In this document: in pieces, positions 38,121 to 45,110 of the stretch
Position numbering within the stretch: the first letter of the stretch is position 1
How the letters are laid out: every line of letters begins with the position of its first letter
Notes under the pieces: model-generated
Seen by the model: the letters and a program-made list of their open reading frames with translations, nothing else
Told to the model about the DNA's origin: nothing
Databases searched by the model: none
DNA from: Acidiferrobacteraceae bacterium
Lineage (GTDB): Bacteria > Pseudomonadota > Gammaproteobacteria > Acidiferrobacterales > SZUA-150
NCBI GenBank assembly: GCA_003228915.1
Contig: QIGL01000115.1
Span: forward strand, 1 to 61,563
Reading direction: 5' to 3'
Length of the DNA stretch: 61,563 nucleotides
Position numbers and translations under genes: made by a program

Positions 38121-38390
38121 TCAGGTCTCTTTATCCAGACGGTCGAGCAAGGCCGTGCGCAGTTTTTCTGCCGACGGCAGGCCGGTAAATACGAGCTCGT
38201 CATTGATTGCAATGGCAGGGGTGGATAACACGCCTAAAGCCACGACATAATCCAGTTCTTTCAGTATATCGACTTCGCGCCATTGAATCCGGTCACCACC
38301 CAGTTCATCGGCCATTTTATGGAGTACTTCCCGGGCATGGGCGCACTTGGTGCAACCGGGAGAGGTAAAGACTTCAACTTTTACGGTCAT
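38121..38390 (-). CDS. Thioredoxin-fold protein (CTKC)
   Basis: The 89-residue protein matches small thioredoxin/glutaredoxin-like redox proteins: VEVFTSPGCTKC with a CXXC pair at residues 13-16, then a cis-proline strand STPAIAIND and FTGLPS. There is no signal peptide, so it is cytosolic. It is flanked by a CcdA-like gene and an outer-membrane barrel gene, suggesting it feeds electrons to the membrane carrier. Thioredoxin-like proteins of this short type are often found next to CcdA. Confidence 0.85.
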   Translation of the reverse strand: MTVKVEVFTSPGCTKCAHAREVLHKMADELGGDRIQWREVDILKELDYVVALGVLSTPAIAINDELVFTGLPSAEKLRTALLDRLDKET

Positions 38391-38401
38391 AATATTAAGC
38401 C

Positions 38402-39322
38402 CTAAAAATTTGCACGGACACCAGCTCGAACAATATATCCATTCTCTAATGCGGTGCCATTTAGATTTTGCACGACCGGGATCTGGACAGCGGTTTCGGC
38501 AATCCAGCGTTTTGTTACGTACTGGATACCAGGGCCGAGAAACAAACGGGTACCGTTGGAATTGGGATCATTGCTGCCGTTAACACTATTTTTTTCCTGG
38601 CGAACCAGGTTTGCCTCCAGGACACCAAATAGATAATCTGGAATACCACCTTCTGCGCTGGTCCGCCAGAGCCGATACTGTAACGATGCATCGAGGCGGG
38701 CGATAGTACCTGCTGCAAAATCATTGGCTTCATTATTGACACGATAACTTGCCTGGGCATCGACCTGGTAACGTAAGGTTTGAAAGGTTGTCACGACACC
38801 CGCGAAATAATCCCAGGAACCAGTGCCCAGCTGAACTGGTGGTGGCAAGGCGCCAAGATTGTCACGCGCGTCGTTCTTGCCCGTCGGAGCTTTGACACCT
38901 GCAAACGGGGCGATACGGAAGGTTTGGCCCGGTTGATTATTCTGGTAAGCGGTATAACGCGTAAAAACGGACACATCACCCAGGCCGCGATTGCTGCGAT
39001 TAATTTTCTGGCCTGCGATTTTCAGATCCATGTCAATATCACGGTAGGGCAGTATGCCAAATACTGTCCACCGGTGATTGATGCCATAACCCATTGCCGT
39101 GACGGCAGCGGATGCAGTCCGATCACGATTGGCGGCACTGGGATCATCACCGGATTGATTGACGATCAGTTGTTCACGAACGAGAAATTCACCTTGTGCC
39201 ACAGGTAAGGCCGTATTAAAAGTAATTGGGGCTGCGGTACTGGCTGTACTCCATAACAGTACGGTCATCACCAACCCGGCGATGCCTAGGTTATTCCAGA
39301 AATATTCAGGTCTGTCTTTCAT
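38402..39322 (-). CDS. Outer-membrane beta-barrel protein (MetA-pathway-like)
   Basis: The 306-residue protein has a signal peptide (LVMTVLLWSTASTAA) and alternating beta strands ending in aromatic residues, with a C-terminal phenylalanine (AGVRANF) typical of outer-membrane barrels. Strand text such as GLGDVSVFTRYTAYQ and LFLGPGIQYVTKRW resembles the transporter-like meta-pathway phenol degradation family. A second barrel in the same operon (40429) shares the GDVSVFTKYRF pattern. Role is unknown; metal or organometal uptake is only a guess. Confidence 0.75.
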   Translation of the reverse strand: MKDRPEYFWNNLGIAGLVMTVLLWSTASTAAPITFNTALPVAQGEFLVREQLIVNQSGDDPSAANRDRTASAAVTAMGYGINHRWTVFGILPYRDIDMDLKIAGQKINRSNRGLGDVSVFTRYTAYQNNQPGQTFRIAPFAGVKAPTGKNDARDNLGALPPPVQLGTGSWDYFAGVVTTFQTLRYQVDAQASYRVNNEANDFAAGTIARLDASLQYRLWRTSAEGGIPDYLFGVLEANLVRQEKNSVNGSNDPNSNGTRLFLGPGIQYVTKRWIAETAVQIPVVQNLNGTALENGYIVRAGVRANF

Positions 39323-39373
39323 CGTTACTTCCTGAATATTGATTCAGACGCTTGATCATTTTTTGCCAGTGGA

Positions 39374-39784
39374 TTATGCGTCTAGCCAGATACGGATTGG
39401 CAGGAGCAAATAGGAGGCTGTAAAACCAATGCCCCAGATCACCAGCGAGCTCCAGTAAATCCGTTTATTCCATTTATGGGCTGTATTACATGCTTTTGCC
39501 AACTCCTGATCGGCAGGACAGGAACGACTGGAACGAAACATTAACCAGCCGGATACCAGTAACATGAGGCCGGAAAATGCAAACACCCAAATCTTGTAGT
39601 GGGTCAGGGTCACCAAAAAAGGAAACGTGCTGGTCATGGCCACTACCGTGGCGCCCATACCAAGGGAGACAAAAATAATTGGCAATGCACAGCATATTAA
39701 CGTGCCAGTCGTGGAAAACAGGGTAAAAAAAGTAACACTTTTTTGTTTTAAGTCAGCAGTCATAATTAATGCATCACTGCTCAT
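39374..39784 (-). CDS. MerT-like small membrane protein (CCALP motif)
   Basis: The 136-residue protein has about four hydrophobic segments. Helix one includes a vicinal pair in GTLICCALPIIFVSLGMGA, comparable to the MerT pair in GASVCCIGPLVLLSLG. A second cysteine set occurs in RSCPADQELAKAC. MerT moves Hg(II) inward, but the CCALP type is separate and its cargo is unknown. An ATG at 39784 overlaps the preceding HMA gene by 11 bases; an ATG at 39763 is the alternative and lacks a ribosome site. Confidence 0.75.
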   Translation of the reverse strand: MSSDALIMTADLKQKSVTFFTLFSTTGTLICCALPIIFVSLGMGATVVAMTSTFPFLVTLTHYKIWVFAFSGLMLLVSGWLMFRSSRSCPADQELAKACNTAHKWNKRIYWSSLVIWGIGFTASYLLLPIRIWLDA

Positions 39785-40073
39785 TCGTCTTAACCGTCAT
39801 GCCTTTGAAGTCAAAGCCGTTATCCAGTAACATTTTTTTAACGTAGGCTTCAGTCAGGTTTACTGAACCATCAGTTTTAACAAACAATAGCCCGTCAATA
39901 TCCACCTCAAAATCCTTTACGCCCTTCATTTCTAAAAATTTCTCTTCCAGGTCATAAACACAGAAATCACAGTCAAACGAGTTGGTATGGATGGTATAAA
40001 CTTTGCTACCTGCCCAGACACTTGCCGAAGCCGTGATAGCCAAAACCGTAACCAGGATTTTCAATCGCCTCAT
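39774..40073 (-). CDS. Secreted HMA-like protein (CDFC)
   Basis: The 99-residue protein has a signal peptide (LVTVLAITASASVWA) and an HMA-type ferredoxin-like fold with SFDCDFCVYDLEEKFL carrying the CXXC site at the helix start. It is similar to MerP in layout but the motif contains Phe between the cysteines, as in the two sister proteins at 40085 and 41561. It sits 11 bases from the preceding gene and overlaps the MerT-like gene, so the pair may act like MerP-MerT. Confidence 0.8.
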   Translation of the reverse strand: MRRLKILVTVLAITASASVWAGSKVYTIHTNSFDCDFCVYDLEEKFLEMKGVKDFEVDIDGLLFVKTDGSVNLTEAYVKKMLLDNGFDFKGMTVKTNEQ

Positions 40074-40084
40074 TCTTATGTACC

Positions 40085-40378
40085 TTAAAGCGGAAATTTT
40101 TTCATGCTGCGATAAGTGAAACCCGCATCCTTAAACAGTTTTTTCATTTGTTCTTCGGTTAATTCCTTGCCCTCGGCAATATTTACACTAACCAGACCTT
40201 TGTTAAGATCAACAGTGATATCACTGGCACCTTCAACGGCCTTCAGTTTTTTCTCGACGCCATAGGCGCAGAACGGGCAGGCCAGACCATCTACACGCAT
40301 TTCGTATCTTGTGCCAGCTGCAAAAACGCTTTGTAAAAACAATAAGCTGAACAGACCGATTAAAATTTGTTTTTTCAT
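40085..40378 (-). CDS. Secreted HMA-domain protein (CPFC)
   Basis: The 97-residue protein has a signal peptide ending near VFA and one heavy-metal-associated domain with VDGLACPFCAYGVEKKL. The motif C-x-F-C-x-Y-G-V differs from MerP (CAACPITV). The ATG at 40378 is chosen because a GGAG lies eight bases upstream; an ATG at 40384 would be too close to it. It is second in the MerR-controlled operon. Confidence 0.83.
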   Translation of the reverse strand: MKKQILIGLFSLLFLQSVFAAGTRYEMRVDGLACPFCAYGVEKKLKAVEGASDITVDLNKGLVSVNIAEGKELTEEQMKKLFKDAGFTYRSMKKFPL

Positions 40379-40428
40379 TCTCATGACTCCACTAAATTAA
40401 TAAAAGTAAATTAAAAACATATACAGAA

Positions 40429-41292
40429 TTATAAATGCCACTCAAATATTAGTTTGGCGCGGTAGTCCGCGTTCTGCTGGTTACCACCAAGATTCTGATA
40501 AATGGGAACCTGTACCCCAGCCTTGATGGCAAAGTTGCGCTTGGTCCAGAAAATACCTGGTGATAGAAACCATGCAGTGCCGCCAGTATCGGCTAGTGCT
40601 ACCCCACCCACTTCTGCCCGCTGACCAAATTCACCATTGAGCTCGAGTAACCAGACGGTATCTGGTTCCAGGTAACCTGTTGGTGTTGGGCGAATACCGC
40701 CTACAAAATCAATTCGAATCATGTCGCCACGATCAACCCGGATACCGCTGGTATCATTGGTGCCATTAAAACGATAGCGGGCACTGGCCCAGCGATACCA
40801 TTTACGACCTTCGTAACCGTAGGTTAGACCTAGAATGGTATCAGTCGTGCCTTTACCCAGTGCCGGGGTTTTATTGTCAGCGGCAGTATCGGTGATTACC
40901 TTAATAAAAACTGCACCCGACTCCTGGAGACCCAGCGAGTCTTTACGCCAGAAACGGTACTTGGTGAAAACTGACACATCACCATTACCACTACTGCTAT
41001 CGTTTTCAGTCTGTTTGAAATCATAGGGTAAATTTATGCCCGCTGCCCAGTCGCCAGTGATCCCGTAAGTTGTTTGTAAGACCAGTGCTTGTTCTTTGTT
41101 ATCACCTGCTTGTCTTGATTCAATATCAGCGGCAAATTCCACGCCTTGTTTGAACAAAACATGGGGGCCAATGCCGAACACAGGATCATGGGCCAGGGCC
41201 GGCGCACTGGTTATGGCCAGCGCCAGCGCCAGTCCCGGAATCAGGCCCTGGTAACCTGGATATCCGGAATGGGTTAATTTATTAAAAAACAT
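40429..41292 (-). CDS. Outer-membrane beta-barrel protein, first gene of MerR-controlled operon
   Basis: The 287-residue protein has a signal peptide (ALALAITSAPALA) and a repeated beta pattern, with GNGDVSVFTKYRFWR, ARYRFNG and a final FEWHL. It shares strand patterns with the barrel at 38402. The ATG at 41292 is preferred over a GTG at 41319 because AGGAG lies eight bases upstream of the ATG. It is the first gene after two tandem MerR-type promoters. Function is unknown. Confidence 0.75.
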   Translation of the reverse strand: MFFNKLTHSGYPGYQGLIPGLALALAITSAPALAHDPVFGIGPHVLFKQGVEFAADIESRQAGDNKEQALVLQTTYGITGDWAAGINLPYDFKQTENDSSSGNGDVSVFTKYRFWRKDSLGLQESGAVFIKVITDTAADNKTPALGKGTTDTILGLTYGYEGRKWYRWASARYRFNGTNDTSGIRVDRGDMIRIDFVGGIRPTPTGYLEPDTVWLLELNGEFGQRAEVGGVALADTGGTAWFLSPGIFWTKRNFAIKAGVQVPIYQNLGGNQQNADYRAKLIFEWHL

Positions 41293-41325
41293 GTACAAAT
41301 CTCCTGATATGTTGTTCACGTTATT

Positions 41326-41356
41326 TATGACAACCTAGAGCCAACTCCAGGTTCAA
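41326..41356 (-). promoter_or_regulatory. Proximal MerR-type operator/promoter
   Basis: Read on the minus strand, TTGAAC is followed by CTGGAGTTGGCTCTAGG and, after a 19-20 base spacer, GTCATA or TCATAA. The imperfect dyad CTGGAG-N4-CTCTAG sits in the overlong spacer, as in MerR-controlled promoters. It lies about 35 bases upstream of the start at 41292. Confidence 0.55.
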
Positions 41357-41386
41357 TTTAATTGAAAACCATCTCAACTGCCAGAA

Positions 41387-41417
41387 AGTCTACTACCTAG
41401 AGCTGGCTCCATGTCAA
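41387..41417 (-). promoter_or_regulatory. Distal MerR-type operator/promoter
   Basis: On the minus strand a perfect TTGACA is followed by a 19-base spacer containing TGGAGCCAGCTCTAGG, then TAGACT. The dyad and the long spacer are the signature of promoters twisted open by MerR-family activators. It faces the leftward operon and repeats the proximal site's layout. Confidence 0.7.
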
Positions 41418-41560
41418 GAAATATCTGGTTCTTTGGTTGTTTACAGCGGGGTTTTCAGTTTTTTTGCCTGCAATAACCCGGTGTTGCTAATATGATGCTG
41501 CTGGTTTGTTAGGCTGAGTAGAGATATCAGCACCTTTAATTGTGCCACGGGAGTTTAAGT

Positions 41561-42121
41561 ATGTTGAAAAATTCGTTTTTAGTATTATTGCTGTTGACCT
41601 GGAGTGTGCATGCTAATGCCAAAGAAATTATTTACCAGGGAAAAGTAGAGGGCATGGTTTGTGCATTTTGTGTTTATGGTGTGAGTAAAAAAATTGGCCA
41701 ATTGCCTGAAGTTGATGCGCAGACGGTTAACGTCGATCTCAAATCAGGATTGGTTAGCTTCCATAGCGCATCGGAACTAAGCCTGGAAAAAGTATCCAGG
41801 GTATTTTCCGGTTCCGGTTTTAAACTTGTTGAGCTGAAAAAAGTTGATCAACCGACGCTAAAAATGGCTGTTTATGAAAAAAAACCAGCGCTTGTTTTTA
41901 ATCTCAATAATACTGATATAAAAAAATATGGCGCCATACTCGAGTCTATAGGTGATATTGCCTCTGCCGAGACCGGCAAACTGGTAATCAAGGCGCCTGA
42001 ATCTCTCGAGACTGAGTTATTGAAACCCATGATTGGCGGTAAACAAAAAATTGCCAGGGTTCAGTTTGACTTCGACAATAATAAAGAAATTCAAATAAAG
42101 TTATACCTCAGGGCTGAATAA
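41561..42121 (+). CDS. Secreted HMA-domain protein (CAFC) with a second domain
   Basis: The 186-residue protein has a signal peptide (VLLLLTWSVHANA), an HMA domain with VEGMVCAFCVYGVSKKI, and a second domain of similar size with no CXXC. The ATG at 41561 is favoured by GGGAG seven bases upstream; a TTG at 41540 precedes that site. It is transcribed away from the MerR operon, which encodes two other proteins with the same C-x-F-C signature. Likely a periplasmic metal carrier or sensor; cargo unknown. Confidence 0.8.
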   Translation: MLKNSFLVLLLLTWSVHANAKEIIYQGKVEGMVCAFCVYGVSKKIGQLPEVDAQTVNVDLKSGLVSFHSASELSLEKVSRVFSGSGFKLVELKKVDQPTLKMAVYEKKPALVFNLNNTDIKKYGAILESIGDIASAETGKLVIKAPESLETELLKPMIGGKQKIARVQFDFDNNKEIQIKLYLRAE

Positions 42122-42228
42122 CAAATCTAATTCACAGTCCAAGGCAATAAGAGGAATAAAATCAGGAAAATAAATTTTTTGAATTATTGTCAAAGAATAA
42201 AATTCTGACCGGGTTATTCCTGACTAAT

Positions 42229-43203
42229 TTATTCAGGCCGCCATTTCTGTATCCGGTTATTTCTGAAATCGGCAGCAAATACGGTGCCGTCGTCAGCAAC
42301 TGCTACGGCGATGGCCTTATCAAACTGACCTGGCCCCTTGCCCCGTTTACCAATTGATGTCAGGAAAGTGCCGTCTGGCATAAATTTCTGGATACGGTTG
42401 TTATAGAAGTCGGCAACAAACACATTGCCCTGTTTGTCGAAATCGATACTGGTCACCGTGGCAAACCAGCCATTGAAAGGCCCGAAGATATTGATTGCCC
42501 ATGGCCCGCCCCATTTACGCAGGAATTGTCCATCGGCCCCAAATACCTGGATCCGGTCATTATAACCATCTGCCATGAACAGGGTGCCATCGAGAGCCAG
42601 GGCCACATCGGTAGGGTAGTTAAACTCACCGGCCATGAAACCAATTTTGCCAGTTTTGCCCCATTGTCTGACGAAACTACCGTCAGCACGTAGTTGCTGA
42701 ACTCGTTGACCATAAAAATCGGCGACAAAAACGTCGCCATTAGGGGCGACTGCCACGCCACCCGGTGAACCGAGCTCGCCCGGCCCTTTGCCTGCTTTGC
42801 CGATACTGCGTTTGTAGATACCGTCCAGGCCAAACACCTGGATTCGGTCATTCCAGTAGTCGGCTACGTACAGTTCATTGCCAGCAATAACCATGTTCAT
42901 TGGCCGGCCAAGCTGGTCGCGGCCATCACCCTTGCTGCTAATCTGGCGCTTGAACTTACCGTCAAAATCAAAAACCTGAACACGACCATTACGTGCATCG
43001 CTGACAAACACCTCGCCCTTGTGTACAGCTAAACCAGTGGGGTCATTAAACTGGCCTGGCGCTGAACCTTTTTCGCCCCACGCCTTTACAAAAACGTAAC
43101 CTGGGCCACTGGCCGAGGGTATCCAGAACAACCAGGTGATAGCTACAATTAAAAGCAAGAAAATGGTAAAACCACCCAGTATTTTCAGTAATATTTTACC
43201 CAT
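42229..43203 (-). CDS. Membrane-anchored NHL-repeat beta-propeller protein
   Basis: After one N-terminal membrane helix (residues 10-30) the 324-residue protein has about six NHL repeats, each with a pattern like VFVADFYGQRVQ or LYVADYWNDRIQVF followed by GPGQF. NHL proteins form propellers that bind proteins, RNA or ligands. It should face the periplasm. AAGGAA lies seven bases before the ATG. A MerR-type promoter lies upstream at 43346-43376, placing it in the metal regulon. Its specific role is unknown. Confidence 0.87.
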   Translation of the reverse strand: MGKILLKILGGFTIFLLLIVAITWLFWIPSASGPGYVFVKAWGEKGSAPGQFNDPTGLAVHKGEVFVSDARNGRVQVFDFDGKFKRQISSKGDGRDQLGRPMNMVIAGNELYVADYWNDRIQVFGLDGIYKRSIGKAGKGPGELGSPGGVAVAPNGDVFVADFYGQRVQQLRADGSFVRQWGKTGKIGFMAGEFNYPTDVALALDGTLFMADGYNDRIQVFGADGQFLRKWGGPWAINIFGPFNGWFATVTSIDFDKQGNVFVADFYNNRIQKFMPDGTFLTSIGKRGKGPGQFDKAIAVAVADDGTVFAADFRNNRIQKWRPE

Positions 43204-43345
43204 GAATCAGTTCCTTTTATTGGCGTTGATATCAGATCGGTAGCTCAATGAGAATGTTCAGTAACTCACAGGTAGGTGATAATTATTATGACATCCTGAT
43301 TCGTGTCACAGTTTCACTTAATCTTAAAGTTACCGGATGATGACA

Positions 43346-43376
43346 ATTCTACACTCTGGAGTTAACTCCAGATCAA
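43346..43376 (-). promoter_or_regulatory. MerR-type operator/promoter of the NHL gene
   Basis: On the minus strand TTGATC is separated from TAGAAT by 19 bases that contain the perfect 16-base palindrome CTGGAGTTAACTCCAG (43356-43371). Spacing and dyad match MerR/ZntR-class promoters and the two operators before the operon at 41292. The start codon is about 140 bases downstream. Confidence 0.75.
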
Positions 43377-43591
43377 GGATTTCTGTGAATTTTTTGTAGC
43401 TAAATTTTTATTTAGCAATTGTGATAACCAATGAGGCATTGAGCTATGCGTGAATCACGAGTGCTCATTTCGGTCGCACAGTAGAGGCAAATATCGAGAC
43501 TGCTATTGTCAGCAGCCGGGTATAAAAAATGAATCACCCAGGCTAATCAATAGCTAAAGGCGATCGTATTTTATACACCCCGAGAAATTTA
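43377..43591. other. Gene-free gap between NHL promoter and cytochrome gene
   Basis: No gene is supported. A perfect seven-base stem, GCTAAAT-TTTT-ATTTAGC, lies at 43399-43416, but no T-run follows on the minus strand, so a terminator for the cytochrome gene is unproven. Confidence 0.3.
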
Positions 43592-44245
43592 CTAATGGGC
43601 ATGCCCGTCATCGTTATGACCAGCTTGTTTTTTCTTCATCGGTTCTTTGTGAGCCTTAGTGCCACCAGAGTTTGTTTGGTGATTATCTTGCATTTTCATC
43701 GATGAACTACTGCCATGACCACCATTTTTATGGGTGTGCTCGCCACTCTCAACAAGCTGTAGATATTGTTTAGGCGTCATATCCTTTAGAGCCGATATCA
43801 GTGCGATCATATCCCATATTTGTTCATCGCTATTATTTGTTCCCCACCCTGGCATGCCAGTCATCCTGATACCATTTTTTATTACCCAAAATTTTTCAGA
43901 TGGTTTATCGGTAAACTTGTCATATTTATACAATACCGGTGGTGCTGGATTGAGACCTTCATATAGCTCTGAAGTATCCGTTCCTGGTGCCAGGTGGCAC
44001 TGACTGCACATGGCAGCATAATTGCCGGCACCGCGTTTGACCCTGGCTTTATCCGTAAGATCTGGAACCGTTATGTTTCCTGCACGTGCAACAATTGACC
44101 TGACACGAACCAGCTCAAAAAATTTTTCTGATACTTTCCAATGTTCTACATTTGCGGCTACATTAAAAACACCAAACCAGATAAATGAAAACCCGAATAT
44201 AACGGCGCCTATACCCAGGCCTAATATTATTTTAGTGCGCGACAT
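43592..44245 (-). CDS. Membrane-anchored monoheme cytochrome c with His-rich tail
   Basis: The 217-residue protein has an N-terminal hydrophobic anchor, one heme site CSQCH near residue 80, and a likely Met ligand within RMTGMPGWG. The C-terminal 50 residues are His/Met/Lys-rich (HTHKNGGHG, HNDDGHAH), a possible copper-binding tail. GAGGAGG lies upstream of the ATG. It follows copB in the same direction, so it probably serves copper handling or feeds electrons for copper oxidation. Confidence 0.87.
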   Translation of the reverse strand: MSRTKIILGLGIGAVIFGFSFIWFGVFNVAANVEHWKVSEKFFELVRVRSIVARAGNITVPDLTDKARVKRGAGNYAAMCSQCHLAPGTDTSELYEGLNPAPPVLYKYDKFTDKPSEKFWVIKNGIRMTGMPGWGTNNSDEQIWDMIALISALKDMTPKQYLQLVESGEHTHKNGGHGSSSSMKMQDNHQTNSGGTKAHKEPMKKKQAGHNDDGHAH

Positions 44246-44352
44246 ATTTCAGTTGCCTCCTCAGTTGTTAATTAATACCGGCTATATTCCATAGCCCGAC
44301 TATTTTTATCTTAAAGTAAAAAAAACGACTCCGACGTAATGTAATCATTGAA

Positions 44353-44371
44353 CGTAATATAAAATATTACG
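44353..44371. repeat. Perfect short inverted repeat
   Basis: CGTAATAT-AAA-ATATTACG is a perfect dyad between copB and the cytochrome gene. It may be a weak stem or a regulator site. Confidence 0.3.
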
Positions 44372-44392
44372 CCGAAATCGTACTTTCAGTTT

Positions 44393-45097
44393 TTAAAACC
44401 AGGCACGAATACCAGCTACCAACCGCGCATCAAATATGTCGTCGCCGGCATCCTTGACGTAAGAAGCAGTTCGGCCATAGGTCCTGGTAAAGTTTACACC
44501 GATATAGGGTGCAAATTCCCGGACAAATTCATAGCGTAAACGCAAGCCAGTTTGTAGATCCGACAAGCCAGATCCTCTGCCTGTTTTCTCGTCATCTTTA
44601 CCATAAAAATTAAGAGTAATCTCAGGTGTGAGAATTAACTTTTGAGTGAACATGATTTCGTATTCACCTTCAAGTCGCAAGGCAGAACGTCCTTCACTGC
44701 CAACAAACAGGGCAGTATCGACTTCAAAAAAGTAAGGCGCCAATCCCTTGAAGCCAATTGCAAACCAGTCCCGGTTAGGTTTCGGTTTGTTATCGTGGCG
44801 CCAACCGGCCTGTATATCCCAGTAGGGTGCAATTGCCCGGCTGTAAAGTGCCTGCACTTCCAGTTCTTCTGTTTCAGAACCGACATATTCTACGTCCGTT
44901 TTGAACCAGATCTTGTTCAGGTCCTTGCCTATCCAGGCCTCACCCTCCAGTACTGCTGGATCATCACCGTCACCAACTCGTGTTTCCAGCTGATTAATCA
45001 TGACCATGCCAAGCAGTGGATCGTTACTACCACCGGCAGCAAATACTGAACTTGAAAAAAGTATGCCTGTTAAGGCGATTAATGATTTGTAATTCAT
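44393..45097 (-). CDS. copB: Copper resistance outer-membrane protein CopB
   Basis: CopB/PcoB is an outer-membrane barrel that works with the CopA oxidase. The 234-residue protein has a signal peptide, MINQLETRV, WRHDNKPKPNRDWFAIGFKG and LRLEGEYEIMFTQKLILTP, characteristic of the family, and ends in Phe. The usual Met/His-rich N-terminal extension is missing; only the barrel core is present. AAAGGAGG lies before the ATG. It starts 13 bases after copA. Confidence 0.9.
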   Translation of the reverse strand: MNYKSLIALTGILFSSSVFAAGGSNDPLLGMVMINQLETRVGDGDDPAVLEGEAWIGKDLNKIWFKTDVEYVGSETEELEVQALYSRAIAPYWDIQAGWRHDNKPKPNRDWFAIGFKGLAPYFFEVDTALFVGSEGRSALRLEGEYEIMFTQKLILTPEITLNFYGKDDEKTGRGSGLSDLQTGLRLRYEFVREFAPYIGVNFTRTYGRTASYVKDAGDDIFDARLVAGIRAWF

Positions 45098-45110
45098 TTT
45101 TGCGCCTCCT

